Source: Bacteroidota bacterium (GTDB lineage Bacteria; Bacteroidota; Bacteroidia; JAADEI01). From it: 12,084 bases of DNA. This document shows positions 1 to 7,863 of this stretch, piece after piece. Location: the NCBI GenBank assembly GCA_015490475.1, contig WFXT01000066.1, positions 1-12,084 of the forward strand, read 5' to 3'. Position 1 is the first letter of the stretch. Every line of letters begins with the position of its first letter. A program made the translations under genes and the position numbers. The notes beneath the pieces were generated by a model. That model saw nothing but the letters and a program-made list of their open reading frames with translations, was not told the DNA's origin and ran no database searches.

Positions 1-3000
1 CCCACTGATTTCATGGAAGCACGTTCGGTTAAGTTTGACCCATCTTCTAACACCTATGAATTTGCTGGCATTCATTCTACCATCACAACCGGAACCAATG
101 CTTTTATTGTCAAGACCGACACGCTCGGTAATCCGATTTTCATGAAGTATGTGGGCAATGGTTCGGAATATGCTTATGACTTTGTTAAAACGACCGATGG
201 TAGTTATGTACTAGTAGGGGGCACCGACCTTGGTGGCACCGATAGTGGTGCCATCTTTATTGCCAAAGTGGACACTAATCTGACCACGGTTCAATGGGCG
301 TATTATCTAAATGGGACCGTCAATTCACAGGAAAATGCCGAAGCGGTTATCCAGCATTCTTCCGGAAATATCATTATTGTGGGTTCTGATTCCATTGATG
401 GGACAAGGAACTGGGATGGCTTTGTCATCGCCATGGACCTGAACGGAAATGTATTGTGGCAAACAGCAATTGGCGGAAGTGGAAATGACCGTTTCTATGA
501 TGTGATTGAAGCGCCTAATGGAAACATTATCGCAGTGGGTTCTACGGATTCTTACGGGGAAACAGGAGTGGATGTCTATGTCGTGGAATTAAATCCTGCT
601 ACTGGAAGCATCGTGAACACATACACGTATGGGGAAAATGGCGGCTTTTTTAATCTTACTTACGACGAAGGGGCATACGATATTACGGCAGTTCCTTCTG
701 GAGGCTATGTACTCACAGGATATTTCTTTGACCCGCTTGCGCTTCTTGAATTGCAGGATGTGATGGTGTTGAGGCTGGATGCTTCTTTTAATGTGGTCTG
801 GGCAAATAGTTTTTACCTGGGTTCAATGGAAATGGGCTGGGGGGTGGATGTGGCAGGCAATACGGCCTATGTGGCTGCCTGGGGCAACACTAATCTGGCG
901 CAGGTTGTCGGACTGGCAATGGGCGTGGATATGGCTACTGGTTCCCTGCAATGGGCATGGGAGTACAGTGGAGTGGCACATTCCATGTTCTATGATGTTG
1001 ATATTTCACCCTATGGACCCATCTTTGGTGGTAACAGAGGAGATCTTGGATACTGGGCTGCCTATCTGGTCAAGACCGACAACACAGGGAAAGTGGCAGG
1101 GGCTTCGGGATTTTGTGATATGATTACGCCTGCCGTCAATGAGAATAATCTCAACTATGTAAGAAACAGCGGGGGCACTGCTGTGAATCCGAATTTTACA
1201 AAGGCAACGCTATCAGTTTCCATTGGCACCGAAGTGGGACAGGATACCGTGTGTCTTGTTAGAGAATGTGGTCGTGTGGCATCGGTGGACACTGCCTTTC
1301 TCGGATGTGGTGGCGACACGGCAGGATATGCCTACTATACTATGATAGGGGGCAATCCACCCTTTACGCACTATGTGGGTGGGCAGACCTTCGTTGGCGA
1401 TACTGTCGGTCCCCTGCCCGCAGGCACCTACATAGACACCATCGTGGACCAATATGGCTGTGTGATTATTGACACTTTTACGATTGTGGAACCTGCTCCT
1501 GTGGTGGCTTCCGTGTCTGCCTTTCAAGAGCCTTTGTGTTTTGGCGACAGCACAGGATGGATTAAAGTGGTTGTTTCTGGCGGAACATCGCCTTATACTC
1601 ACATATGGTCCAATGGTATGACTGGCGATAGTATTTTTAACCTACCAGCCGGCACTTATACAGACACCGTTTCTGATGCCAATGGCTGCACGGATGTGCT
1701 TACCGTAACACTCAATCAACCGCCCCAATTGGTCATCGCTCTGGATTCCCTTGCCCATCAGACCCGCTGCGATACACCCGATGGGTGGATTAAAATCACA
1801 GCTTCAGGCGGAACACCACCCTACTCGTATTTATGGAATAACGGTGGCACAACTGATAGCATTACTGGTTTAATTGCAGGACCCTATGTTATCACAGTAA
1901 CAGATGCCAATAACTGCACGGCACGGGACACTTTTACGCTTAACGCCCCTGATACGCCCGTGGTCGTCGGAATCACGATTATACCACCCTTGTGTTATGG
2001 CGATTCCAATGGAATGGTGATTATTCAGGTGGACAGTGGAGTGGCGCCTTATCTGCATCAGTGGAGCCATGGCATTAGCTTCCTTGGCGACACTCTGGAC
2101 ACATTATTTAATGCATATGCGGGAACTTTCGTAGATACTATTACGGACGCCAAAGGGTGCAGGACCACAACTTCCGTTACGGTGCCACAGCCCGACCCAC
2201 TGGTTGCGTCGGTGTCCACAGAGGATGTGTCCACGTGCGGAGGTAACGATGGTAAAGCGTGGGCTTCTGCTACAGGCGGAACACAGCCCTATTCGTTCGC
2301 GTGGAGCGTTGGCATAACGGCAGATTCCGTCACAAATTTGAGCCCGGGAACTTACTATGTAGTTGCCACTGACAATAATGGATGCTTGGATACGGCGTGG
2401 TTTACAATCAACGAACCGCCCCGCCCGGTATTGTCTTATCAGGATTCCTTGCTTTCCTGCATGCCACCCTTGTATAACGTGATTATGCTATCCAGTGGTG
2501 GGGCACCGCCTTTCGCGTATATCGTCAATGATACGTTGACGGATAGCACCCAGATTCTTTCGCTAACACCAGGCGCCTATACTATCGTTGGTATTGATTC
2601 CCGTAATTGTGCCGACACTATCTATTTCTCATTGGACACACCAGAAATTCCATCGGTGGCTGTATTCCCACAGATAGACACTATCAAAGGTGGCGACACG
2701 ATTATGTTGGAAGGGCAAACCGATGGAGTGATGTGGTGGTGGACACCAGCGCAATTCATTGAAGATTCCACGGCACTGGTTACAGACGCCTTTCCCCATA
2801 GCACAACCACTTATTATTTCTATGCAGTAAGCAACGATGGATGCCTGTCTGTGGATAGCGCCGTCATTTTTGTGGAAATAGAGCCAGTCGTTTTTATTCC
2901 CAACCTGTTCTCACCCAATGGCGATGGCGTCAATGATGTGCTTTACGTCCGTGGTTTTCTGAATTCCATGCTTTTCAGGGTCTATGACCGATGGGGTAAA

Positions 3001-3153
3001 AAAGTGTTTGAATCCACAGACCCAGCAATAGGTTGGGACGGCACCTACAGAGGGAAATCCCTTAACACTGGGCTCTACGCCTACTATTTTGAGGGTGAAC
3101 TCATCAACGGCGAAAAAGTCAAGAAAAAGGGTTACATCCTGCTTGTGAAGTGA
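1..3153 (+). CDS. Partial T9SS type B surface adhesin with propeller, SprB repeats and CHU_C domain (5' end missing)
   Basis: The reading frame is open from base 1. The first ATG (position 13) lies inside a propeller blade and has no signal peptide, so the true start is upstream; comparison with the paralogue at 3211 suggests about 50 residues are missing. Visible order: about seven propeller-like blades (residues ~1-370) with the pattern 'G-x-Y/I-x-x-V-G ... D-x-x-G-N-x-x-W'; a linker; six SprB-type repeats (~423-884) with 'SGGTPPYxxxWSNG ... LPAGTY ... D-x-x-GC'; a PKD/Ig-like domain (~885-960) containing WWWTP; and a C-terminal CHU_C domain with SPNGDGVND and YDRWGKKVFE, ending in KKKGYILLVK. 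CHU_C is the type B signal recognised by the type IX secretion system, so the product is inferred to reach the cell surface, probably as an adhesin like SprB. The ligand is unknown. It is probably co-transcribed with the paralogue and the PorP/SprF-like gene. Confidence 0.9.
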   Translation, partial: PTDFMEARSVKFDPSSNTYEFAGIHSTITTGTNAFIVKTDTLGNPIFMKYVGNGSEYAYDFVKTTDGSYVLVGGTDLGGTDSGAIFIAKVDTNLTTVQWAYYLNGTVNSQENAEAVIQHSSGNIIIVGSDSIDGTRNWDGFVIAMDLNGNVLWQTAIGGSGNDRFYDVIEAPNGNIIAVGSTDSYGETGVDVYVVELNPATGSIVNTYTYGENGGFFNLTYDEGAYDITAVPSGGYVLTGYFFDPLALLELQDVMVLRLDASFNVVWANSFYLGSMEMGWGVDVAGNTAYVAAWGNTNLAQVVGLAMGVDMATGSLQWAWEYSGVAHSMFYDVDISPYGPIFGGNRGDLGYWAAYLVKTDNTGKVAGASGFCDMITPAVNENNLNYVRNSGGTAVNPNFTKATLSVSIGTEVGQDTVCLVRECGRVASVDTAFLGCGGDTAGYAYYTMIGGNPPFTHYVGGQTFVGDTVGPLPAGTYIDTIVDQYGCVIIDTFTIVEPAPVVASVSAFQEPLCFGDSTGWIKVVVSGGTSPYTHIWSNGMTGDSIFNLPAGTYTDTVSDANGCTDVLTVTLNQPPQLVIALDSLAHQTRCDTPDGWIKITASGGTPPYSYLWNNGGTTDSITGLIAGPYVITVTDANNCTARDTFTLNAPDTPVVVGITIIPPLCYGDSNGMVIIQVDSGVAPYLHQWSHGISFLGDTLDTLFNAYAGTFVDTITDAKGCRTTTSVTVPQPDPLVASVSTEDVSTCGGNDGKAWASATGGTQPYSFAWSVGITADSVTNLSPGTYYVVATDNNGCLDTAWFTINEPPRPVLSYQDSLLSCMPPLYNVIMLSSGGAPPFAYIVNDTLTDSTQILSLTPGAYTIVGIDSRNCADTIYFSLDTPEIPSVAVFPQIDTIKGGDTIMLEGQTDGVMWWWTPAQFIEDSTALVTDAFPHSTTTYYFYAVSNDGCLSVDSAVIFVEIEPVVFIPNLFSPNGDGVNDVLYVRGFLNSMLFRVYDRWGKKVFESTDPAIGWDGTYRGKSLNTGLYAYYFEGELINGEKVKKKGYILLVK
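1267..2652 (+). repeat. Six SprB-type protein repeats (coding, ~75-80 residues each)
   Basis: Repeat starts are near 1267, 1501, 1732, 1960, 2203 and 2428. Most units hold an N-terminal Cys, an S/T-G-G-x-x-P-Y/F core, a W-S-N-G-like strand, an L-x-A-G-T-Y/F turn and a closing D-x-x-G/N-C, then a proline-rich joint (for example EPAP, QPPQ). The two cysteines per unit could form one disulphide per repeat outside the cell. The first half of the unit comes in two flavours: C-x-G-D-T/S-x-G (units 1, 2, 4) and C-x-x-x-D-G (units 3, 5). Unit 6 is degenerate (CMPPLY). They are diverged protein repeats rather than exact DNA repeats. Confidence 0.85.
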
Positions 3154-3167
3154 TTATGAAAAAATTG

Positions 3168-3175
3168 TAATTTTG
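3168..3175 (+). promoter_or_regulatory. Possible Bacteroidota -7 promoter element (TAATTTTG)
   Basis: TAATTTTG fits the TAnnTTTG consensus of Bacteroidota housekeeping promoters and lies about 35 bases before the ATG at 3211, in a short AT-rich gap. A CTTG at 3142-3145 could be the -33 part, with a 22-base gap, slightly longer than usual. It overlaps an inverted repeat (AAAATT-GT-AATTTT, 3161-3174). It could give the second adhesin its own transcript in addition to read-through. An AT-rich gap can produce this match by chance. Confidence 0.4.
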
Positions 3176-3210
3176 ATAGAAAAATAGAATTAAAGTAAGA
3201 ACTTATTAAA

Positions 3211-6200
3211 ATGGGAAAGATGTTCAATTGTAGCAAGGTTAAAGATGGGGTTGTCTGGAGTGTGGTTTTATCTTTTCTTGCCTTGGTGCAAATTCCAATT
3301 TGGGCACAAAGTGGAACTACAATTAAATTTGCTCGTTCTTATGGGAGAAATCTATCGGGGGCCTCGTTGCTGTCGCAGTATATAATGTACTTTAACCAAG
3401 TAAAATATGTACCGTGGGATTCAGGGTATTTTACCGTGGGCTTTTTTTCCCTTGAGGATGCCTTTGCTTTTCCACCTCTGTTTATTCCGCCCCAAATTTT
3501 TGCGGTCAGAACCGATAAAACAGGAAATCCATACTGGATAAAAAGATACTATTATGGTAGTGGGGACCACGATGTAGGTTGGGGATGTGAAGTAACATCG
3601 GATGGGAATTTCCTTATTGCAGGAACCACCACGCTTGGCGGGACAGTAAAAACCAGAGCTTTTGTTACCAAAATAGATCCCTCGGGCAATGTAGTATGGG
3701 GTGTATCAGTTGGTGGGGGACCTAATGATAGTACACTCGCATTTGATGTTTTTGAGCATTCTAACGGAAATTATATAGTTGTGGGAGCAGACTCTGCTGC
3801 TGGATCGCCTGCTCCTGACGGATTGGTTTTTGCCCTGGACAATAACGGTAACCTTTTGTGGCATACTATTGTGGGAAATATAACTTTTCGTGAAGAATTA
3901 AAAGCTGCTGTGGAATCTGATTATGGAACAATTGTAGCAGTAGGTAACCGAAATGCAGACCTTTATCTTGTTGAAGTGGACGCTTCTGGTAATCTTTTAA
4001 CTGCCACTACTTTCAGTAATCCTTTGGGCTTTCCCATTATTGGCAATGATATAGCCAAAAAGCCATCGGGTGGATATGTGGTAGTAGGGTCAACGTTTAA
4101 CGGCCCTGATATGGATATCATTTTGATATCATTGGATAATAACTTCAACATAGAATGGGCAAGGCTTTATAATACATCAATAGGAGATCAGGGATTTCGG
4201 GTAGCTGTACGAGATACCGTCATTTATGTGGCTGCTTCTGCTTCGCCACCCAGTAATCCTGCACAGGTGCTCTTGACTTTGTTTGCGGTTGGGGCAAACA
4301 CTGGGAATTTACTGTGGGATGTTGGTTTCGCGGATCAATTTACATCATCATTTTTGGGTGCCGGGTTGGATATGACACCTACTGGTCCTATATTAGCAGG
4401 CTGGAGAACGCTTTTGCCGGGAACAGGAGTAGCATATCACGGTCTGCTTGTTAAGACAGATTTCAATGGCTCTATTATTCGTCCAGATACCTGCCTAGAG
4501 ACTGACATTTCATTGACCGTAGATACAGTTGTCCTTAGTGTCTCAGGAGGGGGCACTGTTAATCAAAGGCTTAACGCATCTGCTTACGTTCTAAATGTAG
4601 ATGATGAAACCGACCACGATTCAATCTGCATAGTCATAGAAAACTGCAATGGTATAATTGACTCAATAAAAATTGATTCACCGTTGTGCGTAGGGGACAC
4701 GTCAGGCTATGTATATTTCTGGATTAGCAATGGCACACCGCCATTTACGCACTATCTTTCCAATGGACAGGTGTTCACTGGTGACACAGTAGGTCCCCTA
4801 CCGCCTGGAACCTATATTGACTCTATTGTAGATGCTGCTGGTTGCCTTTTGTTTGACACCTTCACTATTGTGGCACCTGATACGATAAAGATTTTGGTGG
4901 ATAGTATCTTTCCGCCCACTGCATGTGGCACCACAGACGGCTGGATTAAAATCACAGTTACAGGAGGAACATTACCATATAATATCTCGTGGTCCAATGG
5001 CATGACAGGAGACAGTATCTATGGCTTGGGACAGGGAACTTATATTGTGACAGTGACAGATTCAAATAGCTGTGTTGCCACAGATACCTTTGTGCTCAAC
5101 CCTCAAAATGGACTTTCTGTTTCGGTGACTTATTCGGACCCCCTTTGTTATGGTGATAGCACTGGCTGGATTAAGGTAACAGTTTCCAACGGAACACCAC
5201 CATATACTCATGTTTGGTCCAATGGTATGACGGGCGACAGCATTTTTAACCTGCCTGCTGGAACTTATGTTGATTCCATTTATGATTCAACAGGATGCTG
5301 GATAATGGATACTATCACGCTGGTGGACCCACCTCAACTGGTTCTCACTGTAGTGGATTCAGCATTGCCATCCACCTGTGGAGGCAGCGACGGATGGATT
5401 AAAGTGCAAGCCAGCGGAGGAACACCACCGATTACTTACACATGGTCCAATGGCATGACAGGCGATAGCATCTATGGGTTGCTTTCCGGAACCTATGTGG
5501 TTATTGCCACAGATAGTAACGGCTGTAGCATTTCGGATACGGTGAGTCTCGTGGATCCCAATTCGCCACAAATTACAGGGACGGAAGTGCGTCCCCCAAC
5601 CTGTAATGGTGATTCTTCAGGCTGGATTTATGTCCAAGTTTCAGGAGGTACACCACCATACACGCACAACTGGTCCAATGGAACATCTACCCCTTCGGAC
5701 ACGCTATTCAATGTCCCAGCAGGAACTTATACAGATACGGTTGTGGATGCTGCAGGATGCATTGCCATCGTAACCGTTACAGTGCCTGAACCGGATCCCC
5801 TACAGATTTCCCTTGACATCACCAATCCATCTTCGTGCACTACGCCAGATGGACAGGTGGTTGCTACTGTCTCTGGCGGTGTACTGCCTTATAACCTCGT
5901 TTGGAGCACGGGCACCACAGGAGACACATTGAAAGATGTAGGTCCCGGGTCCTATACTGTTTATGTACGGGATAGCCTTGGCTGTGTGGATTCAGCAGTG
6001 GCATTACTGTCAAGCCCTGACGCCCCCATTTTTACCCTTTCAGACGAACTCATATCCTGCCAACCGCCTGCTTATGAAGTGTCCGTGGAAGTCACAGGGG
6101 GGCGACCGCCTTACATCGTATATTGGGACACATATGATACAACTACTTTGCTAACAGATACATTGCCACCAGATACTTACATTGTTGTTCTACAAGATAT

Positions 6201-6765
6201 GAGTGGATGCCTTGCTTATGACACATTGATTCTTGCTATGCCTGATACAGTGTGGGCTATAGCACAACCAACTGTTGATACTATAGCACCAGGAGACACA
6301 ATACAACTTATAGGTGAGACAAATGGCGGTATCTGGTGGTGGAGCCCAGGGGAATATCTGGACGACTCTTTGTCCTTAACACCTGTTGCTCAACCTATCA
6401 TTACAACAGAATTCTATTTCTACAGTTATAATGCACAGGGTTGCTATGACATAGACACTATTCTTATTGTGGTTGAAGGTGACCCAATTGTCTATTTCCC
6501 TGATTATTTTACACCCAATGGAGATGGAGTTAATGACTTGTTCAGACCTATATACTGGGGAGATGTGCAGATTATATGGCGTGTTTATAACAGATGGTCA
6601 GAAATAGTTTTTGAAGGCACGGAAAATGAAGCATGGGATGGAACATACAATGGAAAGCCGCAACAAATGGATTCCTACGTCCTTGTGGCATTCATAACAC
6701 CCAGACAGGGTGCCCAAAAGGGACAAACAACCAAAATTGTGAAAAACATACTGCTAATACGATAA
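3211..6765 (+). CDS. T9SS type B surface adhesin with signal peptide, propeller, seven SprB repeats and CHU_C domain
   Basis: This complete 1184-residue paralogue of the upstream gene starts 57 bases after its stop. The N-terminus has a basic stretch, a hydrophobic core (VVWSVVLSFLALV) and a likely signal peptidase site after WA (residues 31-32) before QSG; the start at 3211 gives a good signal peptide, and ATG 3220 is a weaker alternative. Then come about seven propeller-like blades (~50-430), a linker, seven SprB-type repeats (~479-1014), a PKD/Ig-like domain with WWWSP (~1015-1090), and a CHU_C type B sorting domain (TPNGDGVND, ending KNILLIR). Family knowledge predicts Sec export, folding in the periplasm and T9SS passage to the surface. 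The CHU_C domain is somewhat unusual: RWS replaces the common RWG and the GVY/GLY turn is replaced by MDSY. Ligand and role (adhesion, gliding, polymer capture) are unknown. Confidence 0.93.
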   Translation: MGKMFNCSKVKDGVVWSVVLSFLALVQIPIWAQSGTTIKFARSYGRNLSGASLLSQYIMYFNQVKYVPWDSGYFTVGFFSLEDAFAFPPLFIPPQIFAVRTDKTGNPYWIKRYYYGSGDHDVGWGCEVTSDGNFLIAGTTTLGGTVKTRAFVTKIDPSGNVVWGVSVGGGPNDSTLAFDVFEHSNGNYIVVGADSAAGSPAPDGLVFALDNNGNLLWHTIVGNITFREELKAAVESDYGTIVAVGNRNADLYLVEVDASGNLLTATTFSNPLGFPIIGNDIAKKPSGGYVVVGSTFNGPDMDIILISLDNNFNIEWARLYNTSIGDQGFRVAVRDTVIYVAASASPPSNPAQVLLTLFAVGANTGNLLWDVGFADQFTSSFLGAGLDMTPTGPILAGWRTLLPGTGVAYHGLLVKTDFNGSIIRPDTCLETDISLTVDTVVLSVSGGGTVNQRLNASAYVLNVDDETDHDSICIVIENCNGIIDSIKIDSPLCVGDTSGYVYFWISNGTPPFTHYLSNGQVFTGDTVGPLPPGTYIDSIVDAAGCLLFDTFTIVAPDTIKILVDSIFPPTACGTTDGWIKITVTGGTLPYNISWSNGMTGDSIYGLGQGTYIVTVTDSNSCVATDTFVLNPQNGLSVSVTYSDPLCYGDSTGWIKVTVSNGTPPYTHVWSNGMTGDSIFNLPAGTYVDSIYDSTGCWIMDTITLVDPPQLVLTVVDSALPSTCGGSDGWIKVQASGGTPPITYTWSNGMTGDSIYGLLSGTYVVIATDSNGCSISDTVSLVDPNSPQITGTEVRPPTCNGDSSGWIYVQVSGGTPPYTHNWSNGTSTPSDTLFNVPAGTYTDTVVDAAGCIAIVTVTVPEPDPLQISLDITNPSSCTTPDGQVVATVSGGVLPYNLVWSTGTTGDTLKDVGPGSYTVYVRDSLGCVDSAVALLSSPDAPIFTLSDELISCQPPAYEVSVEVTGGRPPYIVYWDTYDTTTLLTDTLPPDTYIVVLQDMSGCLAYDTLILAMPDTVWAIAQPTVDTIAPGDTIQLIGETNGGIWWWSPGEYLDDSLSLTPVAQPIITTEFYFYSYNAQGCYDIDTILIVVEGDPIVYFPDYFTPNGDGVNDLFRPIYWGDVQIIWRVYNRWSEIVFEGTENEAWDGTYNGKPQQMDSYVLVAFITPRQGAQKGQTTKIVKNILLIR
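4645..6252 (+). repeat. Seven SprB-type protein repeats (coding)
   Basis: Units begin near 4645, 4888, 5116, 5341, 5569, 5803 and 6028. The first six alternate strictly between a C-x-G-D-T/S-x-G flavour (CVGDTSG, CYGDSTG, CNGDSSG) and a C-x-x-x-D-G flavour (CGTTDG, CGGSDG, CTTPDG). The seventh is degenerate (CQPPAY), like the last unit of the upstream paralogue. Three successive units carry the same WSNGMTGDSI core with highly similar DNA, suggesting growth by unequal exchange of one- or two-unit blocks. Confidence 0.85.
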
Positions 6766-6790
6766 GTAAATTAGCAATCAAATCCACTAA

Positions 6791-7813
6791 ATGAAAAGGC
6801 GCATGAGAAAATCATTTTTAGTGTTGATGCTTGTGGGCTCAACTATGACTGCTCAGGATATTCATTTCAGTGCTATAACAGCAATAAGGAACTATTTTAA
6901 TCCTGCCACTACTGGTTTGATGGAAGCAGATTTCCGAATAGGAGCGGGATATCGTGACCAGTGGCGTCCAGTAGTGTTGCCATATACCACAGCTGTTGTA
7001 TTTGGTGATGTGGCTCTTGCACGCGGAAAACTTTATAATGGATGGTTTGGAGCAGGGTTAAGTGTGGCAATGGATAGAGCAACGCCCTATCTGAAATGGA
7101 ATCTTTTTAATATTACTGGAGCATATCATCAAATTCTCGGAACTGATGGTAATGCGGTGCTTAGCATTGGGTTTGGCTTGGGATACTTTACAAGAACCTT
7201 TACCATTTCAGACTTATATTCAGAAAGGCAGATAACCCCTGAAGGTCCTAATAGTGCTTTGCCATCGGGTGAAGCAATAGAGTCCCAACAAATTGGATAT
7301 TTTGACTTGCAGGGTGGAGTTATGTTTACTTACAAAGTGAGAGATAATATCCTCTTTGCTGGGGTTTCTTTCAAACATTTAAACGGTCCCCGAGAATACT
7401 TCTTTAACGAAGAAAACAGACGATTGCTTAATCCCAATTTGTTTATGGGAGCGGAAATAATGCTTTCAAAGGATATGTGGAGTGGTTGGTCCATAAAACC
7501 ATTCGTGTTTTATCAATATCTTTCGGCAGCACAGGAACCCCTTGTAGGACTATATATGCGCTATCTTCATTCCTTACGCAATCCAATGCTTGCCTTTGAA
7601 TTTGGGGCGTGGTGGCGTGCCCCAACCAGAACGCTTGTTCCTTCAATACGTTTTCAATATGAAGGTTTTATTATCACTTTTTCTTATGACTTTAATATGG
7701 CTCAGGTCAAACAGGATTTGGAATTGTCTGCAGGACCTGAGGTGTTCGTTGAAGTTTCATTTCCGATGCCCAGCAGACGGGGAGTGGGAACGTTGACCTG
7801 CCCAAGATTCTAA
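6791..7813 (+). CDS. PorP/SprF-family type IX secretion outer-membrane protein
   Basis: The 340-residue product matches the PorP/SprF family in size and layout. It has a signal peptide (residues 1-21, cleavage likely between TMTA and QDIHF), the family start 'Q-D-x-H-F-S ... Y-F-N-P-A-T-T-G' (22-42), YRDQW (54-58), alternating hydrophobic strands typical of an outer-membrane barrel, and the terminal CPRF found in many members. In Flavobacterium johnsoniae, SprF (encoded next to sprB) is needed to bring SprB to the surface, and type B signals generally depend on such partners. Its position 25 bases behind two type B clients therefore suggests a dedicated export or anchoring partner. It is unlikely to be the core PorP, which is usually not paired with adhesins, but this cannot be proven here. 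ATG 6803, preceded by AAAAGG, is an alternative start that also leaves a signal peptide. Confidence 0.9.
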   Translation: MKRRMRKSFLVLMLVGSTMTAQDIHFSAITAIRNYFNPATTGLMEADFRIGAGYRDQWRPVVLPYTTAVVFGDVALARGKLYNGWFGAGLSVAMDRATPYLKWNLFNITGAYHQILGTDGNAVLSIGFGLGYFTRTFTISDLYSERQITPEGPNSALPSGEAIESQQIGYFDLQGGVMFTYKVRDNILFAGVSFKHLNGPREYFFNEENRRLLNPNLFMGAEIMLSKDMWSGWSIKPFVFYQYLSAAQEPLVGLYMRYLHSLRNPMLAFEFGAWWRAPTRTLVPSIRFQYEGFIITFSYDFNMAQVKQDLELSAGPEVFVEVSFPMPSRRGVGTLTCPRF

Positions 7814-7828
7814 AAATTTTAGTTTGTT

Positions 7829-7836
7829 TAACTTTG
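7829..7836 (+). promoter_or_regulatory. Likely Bacteroidota -7 promoter element (TAACTTTG)
   Basis: TAACTTTG fits TAnnTTTG exactly and lies about 24 bases before the lipoprotein ATG at 7860, predicting a very short leader. No clear TTG-type -33 element is visible at the normal distance upstream. It sits just after the stop of the PorP/SprF-like gene and would allow the lipoprotein and methyltransferase genes to be expressed apart from the adhesin cassette. Confidence 0.5.
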
Positions 7837-7848
7837 CATAGGATTAAA

Positions 7849-7863
7849 ATGTGTGGCGTATGA
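7849..7863 (+). other. Possible four-codon leader ORF overlapping the lipoprotein start
   Basis: An ATG at 7849 opens a four-codon frame (M-C-G-V) whose TGA overlaps the lipoprotein ATG as ATGA (7860-7863). An AGGA at 7840-7843 sits near this ATG rather than at normal distance from the lipoprotein start. It could couple translation to the lipoprotein, but such a short frame may be accidental. Confidence 0.2.

Noticed and set aside
13..15. ATG at 13 as the real start of the first adhesin
   Set aside because: The frame is open to base 1, no signal peptide follows, and the complete paralogue has about 50 additional residues ahead of the equivalent point.
779..1123. 114-codon open frame on the + strand in another phase
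   Set aside because: It overlaps the propeller region of the first adhesin completely, is abnormally rich in Trp and Met, and shows no family features.
1213..1602. 129-codon open frame on the - strand
   Set aside because: It lies inside the SprB-repeat region of the first adhesin on the opposite strand; its His- and Arg-rich composition is the complement of the repeat codons.
4645..6252. Regularly spaced similar DNA segments that could suggest a CRISPR array or satellite
   Set aside because: The spacing is ~225-245 bases, the copies are diverged, and they stay in one reading frame coding SprB-type repeats.
7810..7822. CTAAAA-A-TTTTAG inverted repeat at the end of the PorP/SprF-like gene
   Set aside because: The one-base centre cannot form a hairpin loop without losing pairs and the arms are nearly all A-T, so it is a poor terminator. 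It is likely chance in an AT-rich gap.
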